Positions 21,170 to 32,297 of a stretch of DNA of 64,000 nt are shown here, piece by piece. The DNA is from Sycon ciliatum (Eukaryota > Porifera > Calcarea > Leucosolenida > Sycettidae), in NCBI RefSeq assembly GCF_964019385.1, contig NC_088646.1, forward strand, positions 4,353,278 to 4,417,277, in the 5' to 3' direction. Under the pieces are notes generated by a model that did no database searches, had not been told where the DNA came from, and saw only the letters and a program-made list of their open reading frames with translations. A program made the position numbers and the translations under genes. The stretch's first letter is position 1, and each line of letters starts with the position of its first letter.

Positions 21170-24100
21170 CTAAGGATAGTGTGACAGAAAGTCCTTTCCA
21201 AACTTTGATTTCTTTGCGAGGATGATGAACACAGGCGTACCAGCTCGTACAACAAACCTGCAGGTGAAAGAAGAAACGAAATCAACTAAGAGAAGCAATG
21301 GCAGAGCAAAGGCAAGCCGGCAGGCCCAGCATACATATGCACTACAAACCAATCGATTAACGGATTAACACAACTCTCTATCAGAGCAAATAGAGTAACA
21401 AAAGATGTTGAAGGAAGCATACTTTGAGTTCATCAGTACATCTTGAAGAGTTCTGCTCGGGGAAACACTAGCCAGCCGTCCACTTTCCGTGTCTTCATAA
21501 TAAATCTGAAGAGTGCAGAAGACAAGAAAACACCAACATCAACCACTTTGGGTGAGTTATTAGAGAGGTTCTGCGAAAAGAAAATTCGAGCGAAGTTTCG
21601 CGACGGTCCTTCCGAAAGTGTGTACGGATTTTCGCACGAACTTTGCGTTCTGCACATTTTCGTAGTTTGCGATGCACGTACGCCATGACCCCATCTCACG
21701 AAATTTCCTACGAAAGTTCATTTTGAATTCCCTGCAAGTTTCGCGTCCAAAGTTGCGAACGTTCGTGCGAAGTTTCGCACTTCATGATGTAGAGCGAAAG
21801 TTGGCACGCATTTTCGTTTTGCAGAACCTCTCTATTAGATAAATGTGATGAATTTTTGTGCATGACCAGCAGCGCGAGACATCTTGATCATGTGCTCTCA
21901 AGGGTCGAGACTCCACAGGTAGGCCTGTTGTGGAGCAGGTACATCTCTATTGTATCCAGGTACAGTGTATTGCATAAGAACATGGTCAAAATGGTCTTTA
22001 AATTGGGGAAGAAGCAAAAAAACAGTACACCAGAAGAATGCTGGTAGTTGTTTCAGTTTAACAAGTTGTGGCCGAGAGGTCGTTGTGGCAGTGTGTGGTG
22101 CCCGGTCCAAGATGAAGCGGACTCTTGCCATCAGACAAGATTATTCGTTTATTCATTGAATTGGTATTAGAGCGAATATTCGTTTTGGGAAATAGTGGTT
22201 CATTAAATCACTACTGAACATCCCAGAATGGTGGTTCTCGAATATGAGCAGGAGCAATTTTCGACGGCATACAGTGAAACCTGAAAAGTTCTACCACCGT
22301 CTGGACCAAGCTAAGTGATCCCAATTTCAAGGTGATCTGACATGACAGAATTGCATGTGCGTAAGTGTGTATGTGTGTGTGTGTGTGGGGGGGGGGGGAG
22401 GGGCTGTGGTACCATGAGAACAAGGTCGCTTTTTCATGGTGGTCTTTGAAAGTGAGGTGGCCAGAGACAGGGGCTCCACTGTACCTTGCAGTGAAAGCAT
22501 CAGCATTAGGAGCAGCAACAACAGCAACACAACTATAAGGGTAGCAATAAACGTGATAACAAACACATTTTAATAGCGGTAGCAGCAGCAGTACTTACAG
22601 AAAGATTAGATGGCTTGTACTCATGATTTGCATCCCAAGGAGCAGCCTCACTAAACATCACATTGAAGTGATCTCTAAAGCTAAACACAGAACACACAGA
22701 ACACACATACATGTATAAACTCATGCATGCAAAGGACTTGCACTCAAAAGCAGATAGCAGTTCAAAATCCAAACAGCCGGCACGCAACACCAACGCAAAG
22801 ACTCAGGCAGCCTCAATGATCCACCGACTCACCAGGATCTCTCATCGAACGCCTGGATGAAATCGGTTTGGTGATGCTCCGGGTAGACCAGCAACACCGG
22901 CCAATGTAGTACTCCATCACTGTCTAGCCGTACATGACTGCCACTGGGTATGGTCTGTTCAAGCTCGGACAGACTGGCCTGAATAAGTCCCTTGCCTTCA
23001 CTGACATCATCGCGCTCTTGAAATCTGGCACGAACTTTCTTATCAGTGGATAGGACAATTCCACGGCTCTGCATGCATACATGTACACAACAAAATCCAC
23101 AAAAGACAATTTCTGATACAATTCCAGCACCAGCAATGCAGTGATGAATCACAGCCAAACCGAACTACGTGTACATGTATTCAAGTACAGCTTACCCTAA
23201 TGGCTTCCTCCAACCGTTCATCTTCCTGCAGCCGCTTCTGCTCTTCCCGAGCCGCCTTGCGCTGGTTTCTCTCCTCTAGCCGCTGTAATCAGCATCAACA
23301 TCACCAACAGCAACGCATCCACGCACAACACAACACAGACCGGCCAGTCGCAAATGTTAATCTCATGTTGCTTGCCACTTTCGTGCGATCCACAGGACAA
23401 CAGTTTCGAACTTTCGAATCAGTGTTTTAGTCATAACAGATCACACACACATACACCCACCCACACCCACACCCCCACACACACAGAGTCGCACAGTCCG
23501 TACTTGAGCTTCCTAACTAGGACATGGGGTGTCAAATGTTCAAAGCCCAATACTCACACATGAGCAGAAATAATTATAATGATTAGTCTCAGGTTTCGTT
23601 ATCAGTTGTCTGATGATTGCCTTAGCAATAAACCGCAAACTCCAATCGGACCGCTTTCTCTTTCTTACAAGCATATGAAAACGCTCTACGCACTGCACAT
23701 TGAGCACTTTCTCAGCAGCTTGCCAAACCATTCTTCCTTTAACTGTCTATATCAAGAAACCCTCAGAACATGAAAAAATATTCATTTAGTTCCCCGGTTT
23801 CAATATTTTTCTTCCAAAGGGCACTGTCCATTTTAGAACTACAGAAAACGAAAATATATACAAAAACAGCAAAAAACAAAAGGCACACGTCCGATGACAA
23901 TCCTGATGTAATTATAGTACAATCAGCCTCACAAATAGCGGACCTTGATCGGCATGAGAAGAGTGTTGTTATTTACGAGGTTGAACGTATGCGGTCGAAT
24001 GGGGGTCACTCCGTCTGAAGATAGTGTCGTTATTCTCCAGGTGTTGTGATAACCAAGGTTGTTATTCATGAGGTTGACTGTATGCATCGTAAAGCACCGC

Positions 24101-27100
24101 GAGAGCACCCCACCTTGATTAGTACAACCTTAATTTTAAAGTGTACTACGCCCACACTTAGCCTGTTCTTGTGTGGAGCTCGTATCCGCTTGAAGGTACT
24201 AGTACGTACTAGTAACTGAGTACGGATTGATGGCACAAAGAGCAATGTGTGTACATTGTACACGGCACTTGCCCTATGACCTACAGAGAGGCCACCACCT
24301 CCACAAAGCGACCATGAAAGGGATGCGGTAGTGGAGAGTTCTTGTGGTACATAACAAAGACAGTGTTGGAGAGCACTCATACTCACAAATTGCTTGTCTG
24401 CTTCTTTTCTCATTTCCAGCAAGCGCTTGTTGCCAGCATCAAGCTGCAACAACAACAACAGCAGCAACAGTAAAGCACAGGATTGTATTGCAGTGGATGC
24501 TAGCTGTGACCTTAGCCATGTCGAGTCGCCAGTACAAGAACTCGTCAGAGTGTACATTGCACCCGTAGCACTACACTGCCAATCTGATACCGTTGTACGC
24601 TGCTGCCTATCATGCTGGCGTGCGCGATCACTGATTGAGTTTTGCTCAAATAAATGCATGCTCTTACATGTAGGTGAAATGTTGAACATGCCTTATCTGC
24701 AATGCACAGGGTGAAAGGACCTCGTGTAGAACTCCAGAAATGCACAGACACAGTATGCCTAGCAACTGGTGGGTGTGCACGGTTAATGCAATGGAACCTG
24801 GAGGGAGATCATTCCGGAAATGTACAAGTACCAAACTGGACGTACATGTAGCTGGTAAGAACAAGAAAACCAACTGCAACTCTGCCCTTCACACGCTTGT
24901 GATCATTTGGCAAAGACGGTTTTGAAATTGACAAAATTGATAGTAAAATTAATAGGAAGGCATGGATACCGGCCAGATACGCTATATTTAATAGAGCCTG
25001 CCAGTACTTCAAAAAAGCTAATAAGAGTTACAGGTATAAACAGCATGCCTGACTGGCACACAGCAGTAAAGTGTATGTGCGCTTATACACGTGCTCTTAC
25101 CTGAAGTGCTCTGTCACACCACTCCACCGTGTCCTTGTGATGATTCATTGCATTGGCCGACTCTGCACCTGTACAGAAAACATGCACAGGTTTATGTAGA
25201 TGATGTCAGAGGTCATGACTCATGAATGCGACAGAAGAAACACCATTTTTTCATGATCTGTGCATATCGCGTTAACTACTGTCGTGGACATGGAAATCCG
25301 GTCGCACGTCTAGCGGCCCCAGGGCGCTGGCCATGCAGCCGTGGGTAAGCACACATATGCAGCCTGCAGCGCACTGGTCGCATCAGATCAACATGACTAT
25401 GCACTGCATGCAACGACTCGACTACGTTCTGTACGCGCTGACTCGCCGCTGAGGGCGCCGGTCCCGGTCAATCGACAGGATTTCCATGTCCACGACAGCA
25501 GAAGTCAGAGGGAAAGTAGCAATGTGGCAAGGAAATCCCATTTTAAAAACATAGGCCGTGCTGCCGCCAGGTACTGTGCAGCACGGGGCATAACGCACTA
25601 CAAATCTGTGAATTAGAAGTTCTGATTTAAAACAAAGCCATACCTTTGACCAGAGCCTTCAGATGCAGAGGATTGAGAATGTACGCACGTTTGCAATCAT
25701 CAAACGCTGACCGGTTGTTTCCTGGAACAGAAGAAAAGGGAACACAATAATGCTCGGAGGGGAGGAAACGGAGACGGAGAGCTGAGTTGACACTACCAGT
25801 AGCTACAGGTAAGAACAGTCGCAGTGCAAGCGCAAAATACACAATTTAGGGTCTTGCAGTGTTCCAGTTACAAATCATTGAAATACTGTATTTAAACACA
25901 CGGCGAGGAGACAATAATTTGATAACCGCAGTCAATAAAACTAGCTGAACCGACATTTGTGTACTTTATTCATGCAATGTAAAAAGATTTCTTCATATTT
26001 TCATCGTTTTATTGCACATCGTCTCCACCGTTTTTACATTGCATGAATAAAGTACACAAATGTCGGTTCAGCTAGTTTTATTGATTGCGGTTATGAAATA
26101 CTGTAGAACGATTAATTTTAGCGGGTACATTTTTTAGCGTTTTCTCAATCCGGACCAATCCGCGATGAAATATTTTAGCGATCCGAGTTTCAGACTTTAA
26201 AAAGAAGGATGACTAGTTCTGCACTGTACATACAAAATTTCGATTAGCGCGGCAAAACTTAATTAAGTTGCTAAAACAACACAGTCGCTAAAATTAGCCG
26301 TTTTACAGTAGCATTTTCAAATTCCCACTGAGCCACGCAAACCTATATCCAGACTTAGTCCAAAAAGCAGCCGTTTTCGTTGATCCTTCGACCACTGAGC
26401 CGTGTTATTAGATCCCAGTGGCTGCGGAGTGCGGACACTCGGTCTGCTTCAGCAGGTCTCTACCAGACAGCACAGCGAGACTTCAGTATACGGCCGTACC
26501 TCAAAAATCTGTATTTGTATTTTGTACACAGCCGAGGTGCCCCATATCTGAGAGGTCAAATGACGGAGTAGAACGTTTTGAAGACTCAAATGATGCAAGA
26601 CCCTCTACAATAGAATTGTATGTGAATACACACCATTTTATAGCCATACTCAGGGTACTTTATAAAGAAGTTTCACAGTAGTAAAGACAATAATAGTGGA
26701 CATGACTTGGGGAACAAGAATACAAAATTACCTACCCAGACGGTACTGCGCTGCAGCACGGTTGCTGAGGAGAACGACGCGGACTTGCGCATCGGTCACC
26801 TTCTCCTTCAGACCTTCCGTGTACGCAATGATAGCTTGCCGGTACTTCTTCTTCTTGAAAAAGTCGTTGCCTTCGTCCTTGTACGCGTCAGCTCTACCTG
26901 GTGGCAAGTAGTGACAGGGTCCAGTTATAACCAATGAGTACTTGAGAAACACACTACAGCCAAACAAATAATACATGTACTGTACTAAGGTCACGGGTAG
27001 CATGTTTACGCGTGGAGCTCCAAGGTAAACTGAGTACGGCTTGACTGCACAGCATGCGATGTGTGCACAAGGTACGTGTTGTGTGACCTTCCAGACAGGA

Positions 27101-28480
27101 CACCATCTCCACAGCACGACCACGGAAGGACGAGTTGGCGGGGCGCTCTCGCAGTACTTTACCTACTATACTCTAATTTCAGAAATTTTCGGTACTCAAT
27201 ATTTTCCGTATGAGGGCAAAAGGCCAGGTTAGGTGAACAGAAATTTTAGGTACAGAGGAGCAATTCCCTATTGGATTATGTGTGTTAGTGCTTTTTCGGT
27301 GTATTGAAATTTTAGGTATGAAACAGACGCACCGAAATAAAAGTACACCGACAAATTTGTGAAATTACAGTATACAGTACATAATTATACAGTTGTGGTT
27401 CGCACGCCGGAAACAGAATGAACCAATATACATGTCAGGTCTTGGAGTTTCACGTTAAGGTGATCATCAATTGACGGATGATCGCCTTCACAAGGAGCCT
27501 GGGTTTTCATTCTGCTTCTAGTGTGTGAGCGTCTCTGCACTTTGCATGCATCGGGTACTGTTCCACCAACAGTGTCTACCCTTGATTACAGAGATAGCGC
27601 ATGTAGTCACAATATTCGGGTCAGTGCTCAAATTTAAGACGGCCGGTCGGGTTATCCCAAACAAAACGAGTTTTTGCCGGGGCAAATGGCATGACAGCAG
27701 GAATTGGAGTGTTGGAGACAGAGCCAGTTTCAAAGCAGCCTCCCAATGAAAAAAATCCACGGCTCGCGTTATACTCAGTTATACTGAGTTTTCTGCATCC
27801 GCAGGAACGCCACCACCCTCACAGGGCCAAAGGCACAGATGCAGCTCCTTAAGCGGTGGGAGGAGAGTAGATCAGACCCACCACCAAGCGGTCAACGATC
27901 GAAAAAATTCCATTCGCTGCAGCCGTTTCCATTTCAAGAAAGTGCTTATTAGAACAATTGACTCGGATGGAGAGCCAAGGATTAATTTATACAAAAGTGA
28001 AAGGACCAAGGAACTACAAGTTACGCTATACTGTCCATTAATACCACCAGTTACTAAATAATCAGCTCATGCAATAACATTGCACGACACTGGCCGATGG
28101 TACTGACGTTCTACAACTAATGTTATCGCATGAGCTGATTATTTAGTAACTGGTGGTGTTAGTGGACAGTATAGCGTAACTTGTAGTTCCTTGGTCCTTT
28201 TACTTTTGTATAAATTAGAACAATTCATCACTATTTTAAAAAGTAAATAATATATTATACTGAATAGCTGCTCAAGCAAACGTTATCCACGAGGATCACC
28301 CAACACAAACTGACCTTCAGGTGTTGCATCCTCAAACTGCAACGCTTGCAGTGCAGCTATGGCATCGGACATTTCACTGCCTTCCTCCGGCGCTCCAGAC
28401 ATGAACAGTGGGATGTTCTCCAATTCCTGTGCCAGCAACACACAGTCACACAGCAACACACACACAAACACATACACACA

Positions 28481-28512
<32 letters not shown>

Positions 28513-31500
28513 TGTGTACTTGCCAGAAGTTGGTAACACGGGTACTCTGGATGTACATGATTATATTTCAGAATGCTCCACATCCGCATGTTTGGCCTAG
28601 TTTCCTAACTCTTGACAGTTTTTGGTGTGTAGTGAAATTCATGATTTTGTGATCTTAGTTATATTGTTGGTGCTCACGTATGCGTGAACGACAGTTTCTA
28701 CTGATATAAGCCCTTGTTCCCTCTATGTTCTTCGGCCTTTTTTTTCTAGCTCGCTCGAAGTAAGTTGGCTTCTGACAGCTGTTTCTATCTCGCTTTTCCT
28801 GTTGTTTTGTTTTTCATTGTTACATACCTGCCAACATTTGCAAACCTGAGATCGGGACAATGACATACCTAGGTATGAAAATGTACACAAATATAGGTGT
28901 GAGGCATGAGAGGACTGCACTTTTGGGTGCCTGTAGGGCTTGAAAGTGCTACGTCACAGCATAGCAACAATTTCAAAAATTCAAAATTCGGATCCACTTG
29001 GATCCAGTTTTTGTATGGATCCAAGCACATTTCAAGCCGTCTTACTCTCAGCAAGGTGATGTTACCAGTGAAACTGACTGATTTGGCTACTGGGGGCGGG
29101 GTTACAACTGGTGGCGAAATAAAAGTCACACCTGCATGCGACATGAGTGGGTTGCTATGCACCCACATACTTAGGCAATACAGTCAAATCTGTCGTAAGC
29201 GACCACCCCTTGGTGCAAGAAAAAGCGGTCTCTTACGGCAGATGGTCTCTTACGGCAGATGTATGGTAAATCCGGCATACCGGGCATGCATATAATTATG
29301 CTTCCATGTACTCAAATCGACGAGAATAATGTGATTTTTCATATCATTTTATTGGATATTGGGGCGCACTTGCAAGACAGCGCATTTTCACACCTTGCAT
29401 GCAGTTGACAGCACACTGGCAAGTACAGTTTCGCACCTGACTGAACGACTTATGTGGGCTGCGGTCGCTTACAGCAGATTTGAATGCAGCCACCGTGCAT
29501 GAAATCGCGGTCGCTGGTCGCGCACAGCAGATGGTCGCTCTGGACAGATCAATTTGTATGTGAAACCGTCGGTGCACGGAAAATCGGTCGCCAACGGTAG
29601 ATGGTCGCCTACAGCAGAGGTCGCTAACGGCAGATTTGACTGTAGCAAAGTCACACCTTAGTGGATCCAAAAATAGAAATCTGATGTCAACTTACTACTC
29701 CCTGGCCGTTTTGACGTCATCACTTTCAAGCCCTATTAGCACCCTGGATATCAGGACGGTGGTCCTGTTCTAATCGGGATGGTTGGTAGGTATGCTGTTA
29801 CAGTAAAACATGTAAATTTCGGTGTATTAAAATTTCGGTGGCAGGGACCTGATGGGTTTCAGGTGGAATTTAGAATTAGGTGACTAGCGTTCCCTTCACA
29901 TACAGTGCATACTCTAGTGCCTTTTAGGTGTAATTTACATTTAGGTGCCTGGTTTCTCTACCGAAATCACCGAAATTTAAGTTACACCGAAAATTCCATG
30001 TTTTACAGTATCTAAGCATTTGGCTTTGCGGAAGCTTTACTTGCTCCGTATATTTACATTGCATTGATGCCTACGCCAAGAAGCTCCTAATAATAAATCT
30101 AGGCTTGGTGTGTCTTTGTGTAACGTCGTAGGTGTTACACATCTAGCTGTAGCGACGTAGGGTGAGGAAGGAAACGCTCTAGAAAGGATGTGGTGGAGGT
30201 GGGAACGTGCTGGGACAACCAGTTCATGTCGCTCTGATCCGGAAATGTTTACGCATCCAAACTATCGCTCTGAACGAAAGCACTGAGCGGCGCAAGCAAT
30301 ACGGCAAAACAAAGCCCGTGCACACTGGCGCACGCTTGGCTGTTCACGTGACAGCACCCTTGTGACGTGCACTACAATTTTCTACTTAATCTGTCCCTCC
30401 AGGAAATCGCGATTCCACGGATGCAACGAATTTCGCGATTTTGGCCCAAACACGCGTTTTTCTGCATAATCCGCGATTTCCCGTGCTTTTTTGTTGTTTT
30501 CTGCACTTTTTCAAACATTCTTCTGTACTTTTCCCGCAGTGCTTTCCATGATCATGTTGGTTTTTCAACTTTCTTGCATAGACTCGACTCTTACTACTCC
30601 CGAGAGAGTGCAGTAGATCAGGGAGTCGTCAAATACTATATTTGATGACTCCCTGGTATTTGACGACTTCCTGGAGTAGATCTACTGCCCAAATAGCGAT
30701 TCTACAGATCTGTCCCTCCAGGAACTTGCGATTCCGCGGCCGCGTTGTTTTCCGCGATTTGAACAAAAGTCCGTGATATCCGCGATATTTGAAAAATCAT
30801 CCGCGTTATTGTAGAAAACTGTCCTTGATACTTGAAAAGCACCGCGATATTTCGAAAAGCAACCGCGATATTCGGGTCTTTCTTCGATGTTGTTTAGTTC
30901 TTGAAGCTCGTCAGTAGTTTACTTGTGAGATCGACACCAGAATGTCGAAGTTTCTGGGAAAATCAGCGGCTGACAAGTCACAAAATAAGGCTGGCGTCGA
31001 GTGTTGTCCGAGGATGGAGGAAAGCTGTCTTGCAAGCTCCTGTCAGGCAGTCGAACACAGACAGTCAGCGCAGCACACGTTCTGTTTTGTCATGCATGGT
31101 TTATGCTGTACGACTCGTACATCGTACACCACTACAGTATAGTACAAGTAGCAAATCGGCCGCAATTTCACCACAATAATCCCGCAATATTTGACAAAAT
31201 CCGCAATATTCCCCGCAATTTGTGGCATGTTACCTCGCAACTTTTTCCGCGATATTTCCGAAATGTCTCCGCAAGTTTCTGGAGGGACAGACAGATGCAA
31301 CACATTTCGTGATTTGGCCCAAATCCGCAGTTTTAAATAATTTCGCGAATTCCTGGCAAGTTCCGCATCTTTCTGCACTTTTCGCCGCATTTTTCGTTGT
31401 TTTCTGCCGCAATTTCTTGCGCAAGTTTTCGAGACTTTTTCCGCAAATTCCCGCAGGGACAGCACAATATATTCTTGCCTGGTCCCCAAAATACCGTTAC

Positions 31501-31759
31501 CTAGTACCTGGAGGCAAGGGAGTTGACCTACAGTACCTGTACTTGCAAGCCTTGCATGGTATTGGTAGTACATGTACTTGTGCTGCACTCAATGGTGTTG
31601 CTTCAATGTATAAACTACCTTTCCAACTCCCTCAAATTTATAAATAAAACTTACCTTTTCCCAATCTTTCTCGGAAAGTCCATCTTTGTAGACATGGGGG
31701 CCTTTCTTTGCCAGAATTTCATCAACGTAGTCGTCAACAGATGTACTAGGAGCAGCCAT
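21170..31759 (-). CDS. TTC4: Tetratricopeptide repeat protein 4 (Hsp90/Hsp70 co-chaperone)
   Basis: Eleven minus-strand exons: 31759-31655, 28426-28315, 26897-26736, 25721-25644, 25168-25101, 24443-24387, 23282-23196, 23068-22833, 22680-22599, 21505-21423 and 21257-21170. All junctions are GT-AG and in phase, giving 385 aa (human TTC4 is about 387). In order: an acidic N-terminus (GLSEKDWEKELENIPLFM), a TPR clamp from about residue 76 (YKDEGNDFFKKKKY ... NRAAAQYRLG ... NPLHLKALVKG), a charged coiled segment (about 176-223) and the C-terminal wheel domain (HWPVLLVYPEHHQTDF, FNVMFSEAAPWD, then FVVRAGTPVFIIL near the end). Orthologues (yeast Cns1) bind Hsp90 and Hsp70 tails through the TPR and are cytosolic or nuclear. 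It starts 538 bp from the divergent RAP-domain gene. Introns hold several MITEs and hairpins. Confidence 0.95.
21562..21833. mobile_element. MITE with AGAGAGGTTCTGC ends
   Basis: This 272-bp element has terminal inverted repeats AGAGAGGTTCTGC and GCAGAACCTCTCT. The interior is rich in CGAAAGTT and AAGTTTCG motifs, with no ORF of note. It lies in TTC4 intron 9. Confidence 0.7.
25922..26094. repeat. Long inverted-repeat hairpin in TTC4 intron 3
   Basis: Arms of about 64 bp (25922-25985 and 26031-26094) are complementary with perhaps one mismatch, around a 45-nt loop. The arm core is CTAGCTGAACCGACATTTG. It has no ORF and looks like a foldback MITE. Confidence 0.9.
26099..26310. mobile_element. 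MITE with TACTGTA...TTTTAGCG ends
   Basis: Imperfect inverted ends: TACTGTAGAACGATTAATTT on the left, and on the right CGCTAAAATTAGCCG followed by TTTTACAGTA. It abuts the hairpin at 25,922-26,094. Confidence 0.6.
27010..27160. repeat. Dispersed GAGTACGG repeat
   Basis: A segment with GAGTACGG(A/C)TTGA, followed by a tGTGtGACCTt-like stretch and a paired CACC block, is shared with about 24,060-24,330 and 34,683-34,990. Three diverged copies of one repeat family lie within or near TTC4 and the RAP-domain gene. Confidence 0.5.
27171..27372. mobile_element. MITE with TAATTTCAGAAATTTTCGG end, copy 1
   Basis: Terminal TAATTTCAGAAATTTTCGG and an opposite end reading GTGAAATTACAGTA. An inverted close relative lies at about 40,735-40,945 and a more distant one at 29,811-30,010. 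It is in TTC4 intron 2. Confidence 0.65.
27983..28217. repeat. Long near-perfect hairpin in TTC4 intron 2
   Basis: Arms of about 97 bp start TAATTTATACAAAAG at the left and end CTTTTGTATAAATTA at the right, with roughly 40 nt between them. The arms match almost throughout, for example AAATAATCAGCTCATGC against GCATGAGCTGATTATTT. If transcribed it would form a long double-stranded RNA. Confidence 0.9.
28440..28512. repeat. (CA)n-rich stretch
   Basis: Interrupted CACA/AACACA repeat immediately beside TTC4 exon 2, on the acceptor side. Confidence 0.85.
29180..29644. mobile_element. MITE, TACAGTCAAATCTG family
   Basis: Inverted ends TACAGTCAAATCTG and CAGATTTGACTGTA bound about 465 bp that repeat GGTCGCT/GGTCTCTTAC and CGGCAGATGG-like motifs. 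Related elements with TACAGTRAAACCTG ends are at 37,173-37,312 and 62,579-62,807. Confidence 0.75.
29811..30012. mobile_element. MITE with TACAGTAAAACATG ends
   Basis: Inverted ends TACAGTAAAACATG and CATGTTTTACAGTA, with internal ATTTCGGTG and CACCGAAAT motifs shared with the elements at 27.2 and 40.8 kb. Confidence 0.7.
30392..31470. mobile_element. Nested cluster of CTGTCCCTCCAGGAA elements
   Basis: Copies of the terminus CTGTCCCTCCAGGAA (30,392 and 30,711), its inverse TTTCTGGAGGGACAG (about 31,277) and a variant CCGCAGGGACAG (about 31,441) bound AT-rich filler made of CGCGATTT and CCGCAA words. The related intact element is at 57,738-58,103. The block lies in TTC4 intron 1. Confidence 0.6.
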
Positions 31760-32297
31760 TTCACACACTGTCCAGAATGAAAGAGAACTTCAATTCAAAG
31801 AAACGATCCGGTGGTGGCGCAAAGTGGGAGTACAGTACAAGTACTAGTACATGTACTGCTACAAAATCAATCGATCGACTATAGTCACGTACATACACGC
31901 ATAGTGTATGAAATAGTCAATGCAAAATACAGTACGAGTAGTTTGGTTTTGAATTAATACTAGACTGTCGTCAAATAATTAATTATCACAAAAATATTAA
32001 AAATTGTGTGTCAATAAAATTTTGAAATCAGATTGCATATTAATTGAGAAATTAAAATAATTAATTATTTGATTTGACTATTTGATTTGAAAATAATTTG
32101 AGGAAAGTCAAAAAAAGGATCCAGAACAGAAGCTACAGCTGTATTTTCATTTTGAGATTACAATTACATGCAGTCTTCTTCGAATCGACTACTATACTTG
32201 TAGTCCATTGGAGTCACGACAACTGATGCACGTATGTAGATGATCGACCTAAGCTCTGCAGTGGACGCTGAAGACGCGTACATCCCTGGTGCTGGAT
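31760..32297. promoter_or_regulatory. Putative bidirectional promoter, TTC4 / RAP-domain gene
   Basis: The 538 bp between the two divergent start codons must hold both 5' UTRs and promoters. The middle (about 31,950-32,110) is strongly AT-rich and the right side less so. I see no convincing CpG island. Assignment rests on geometry only. Confidence 0.5.
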
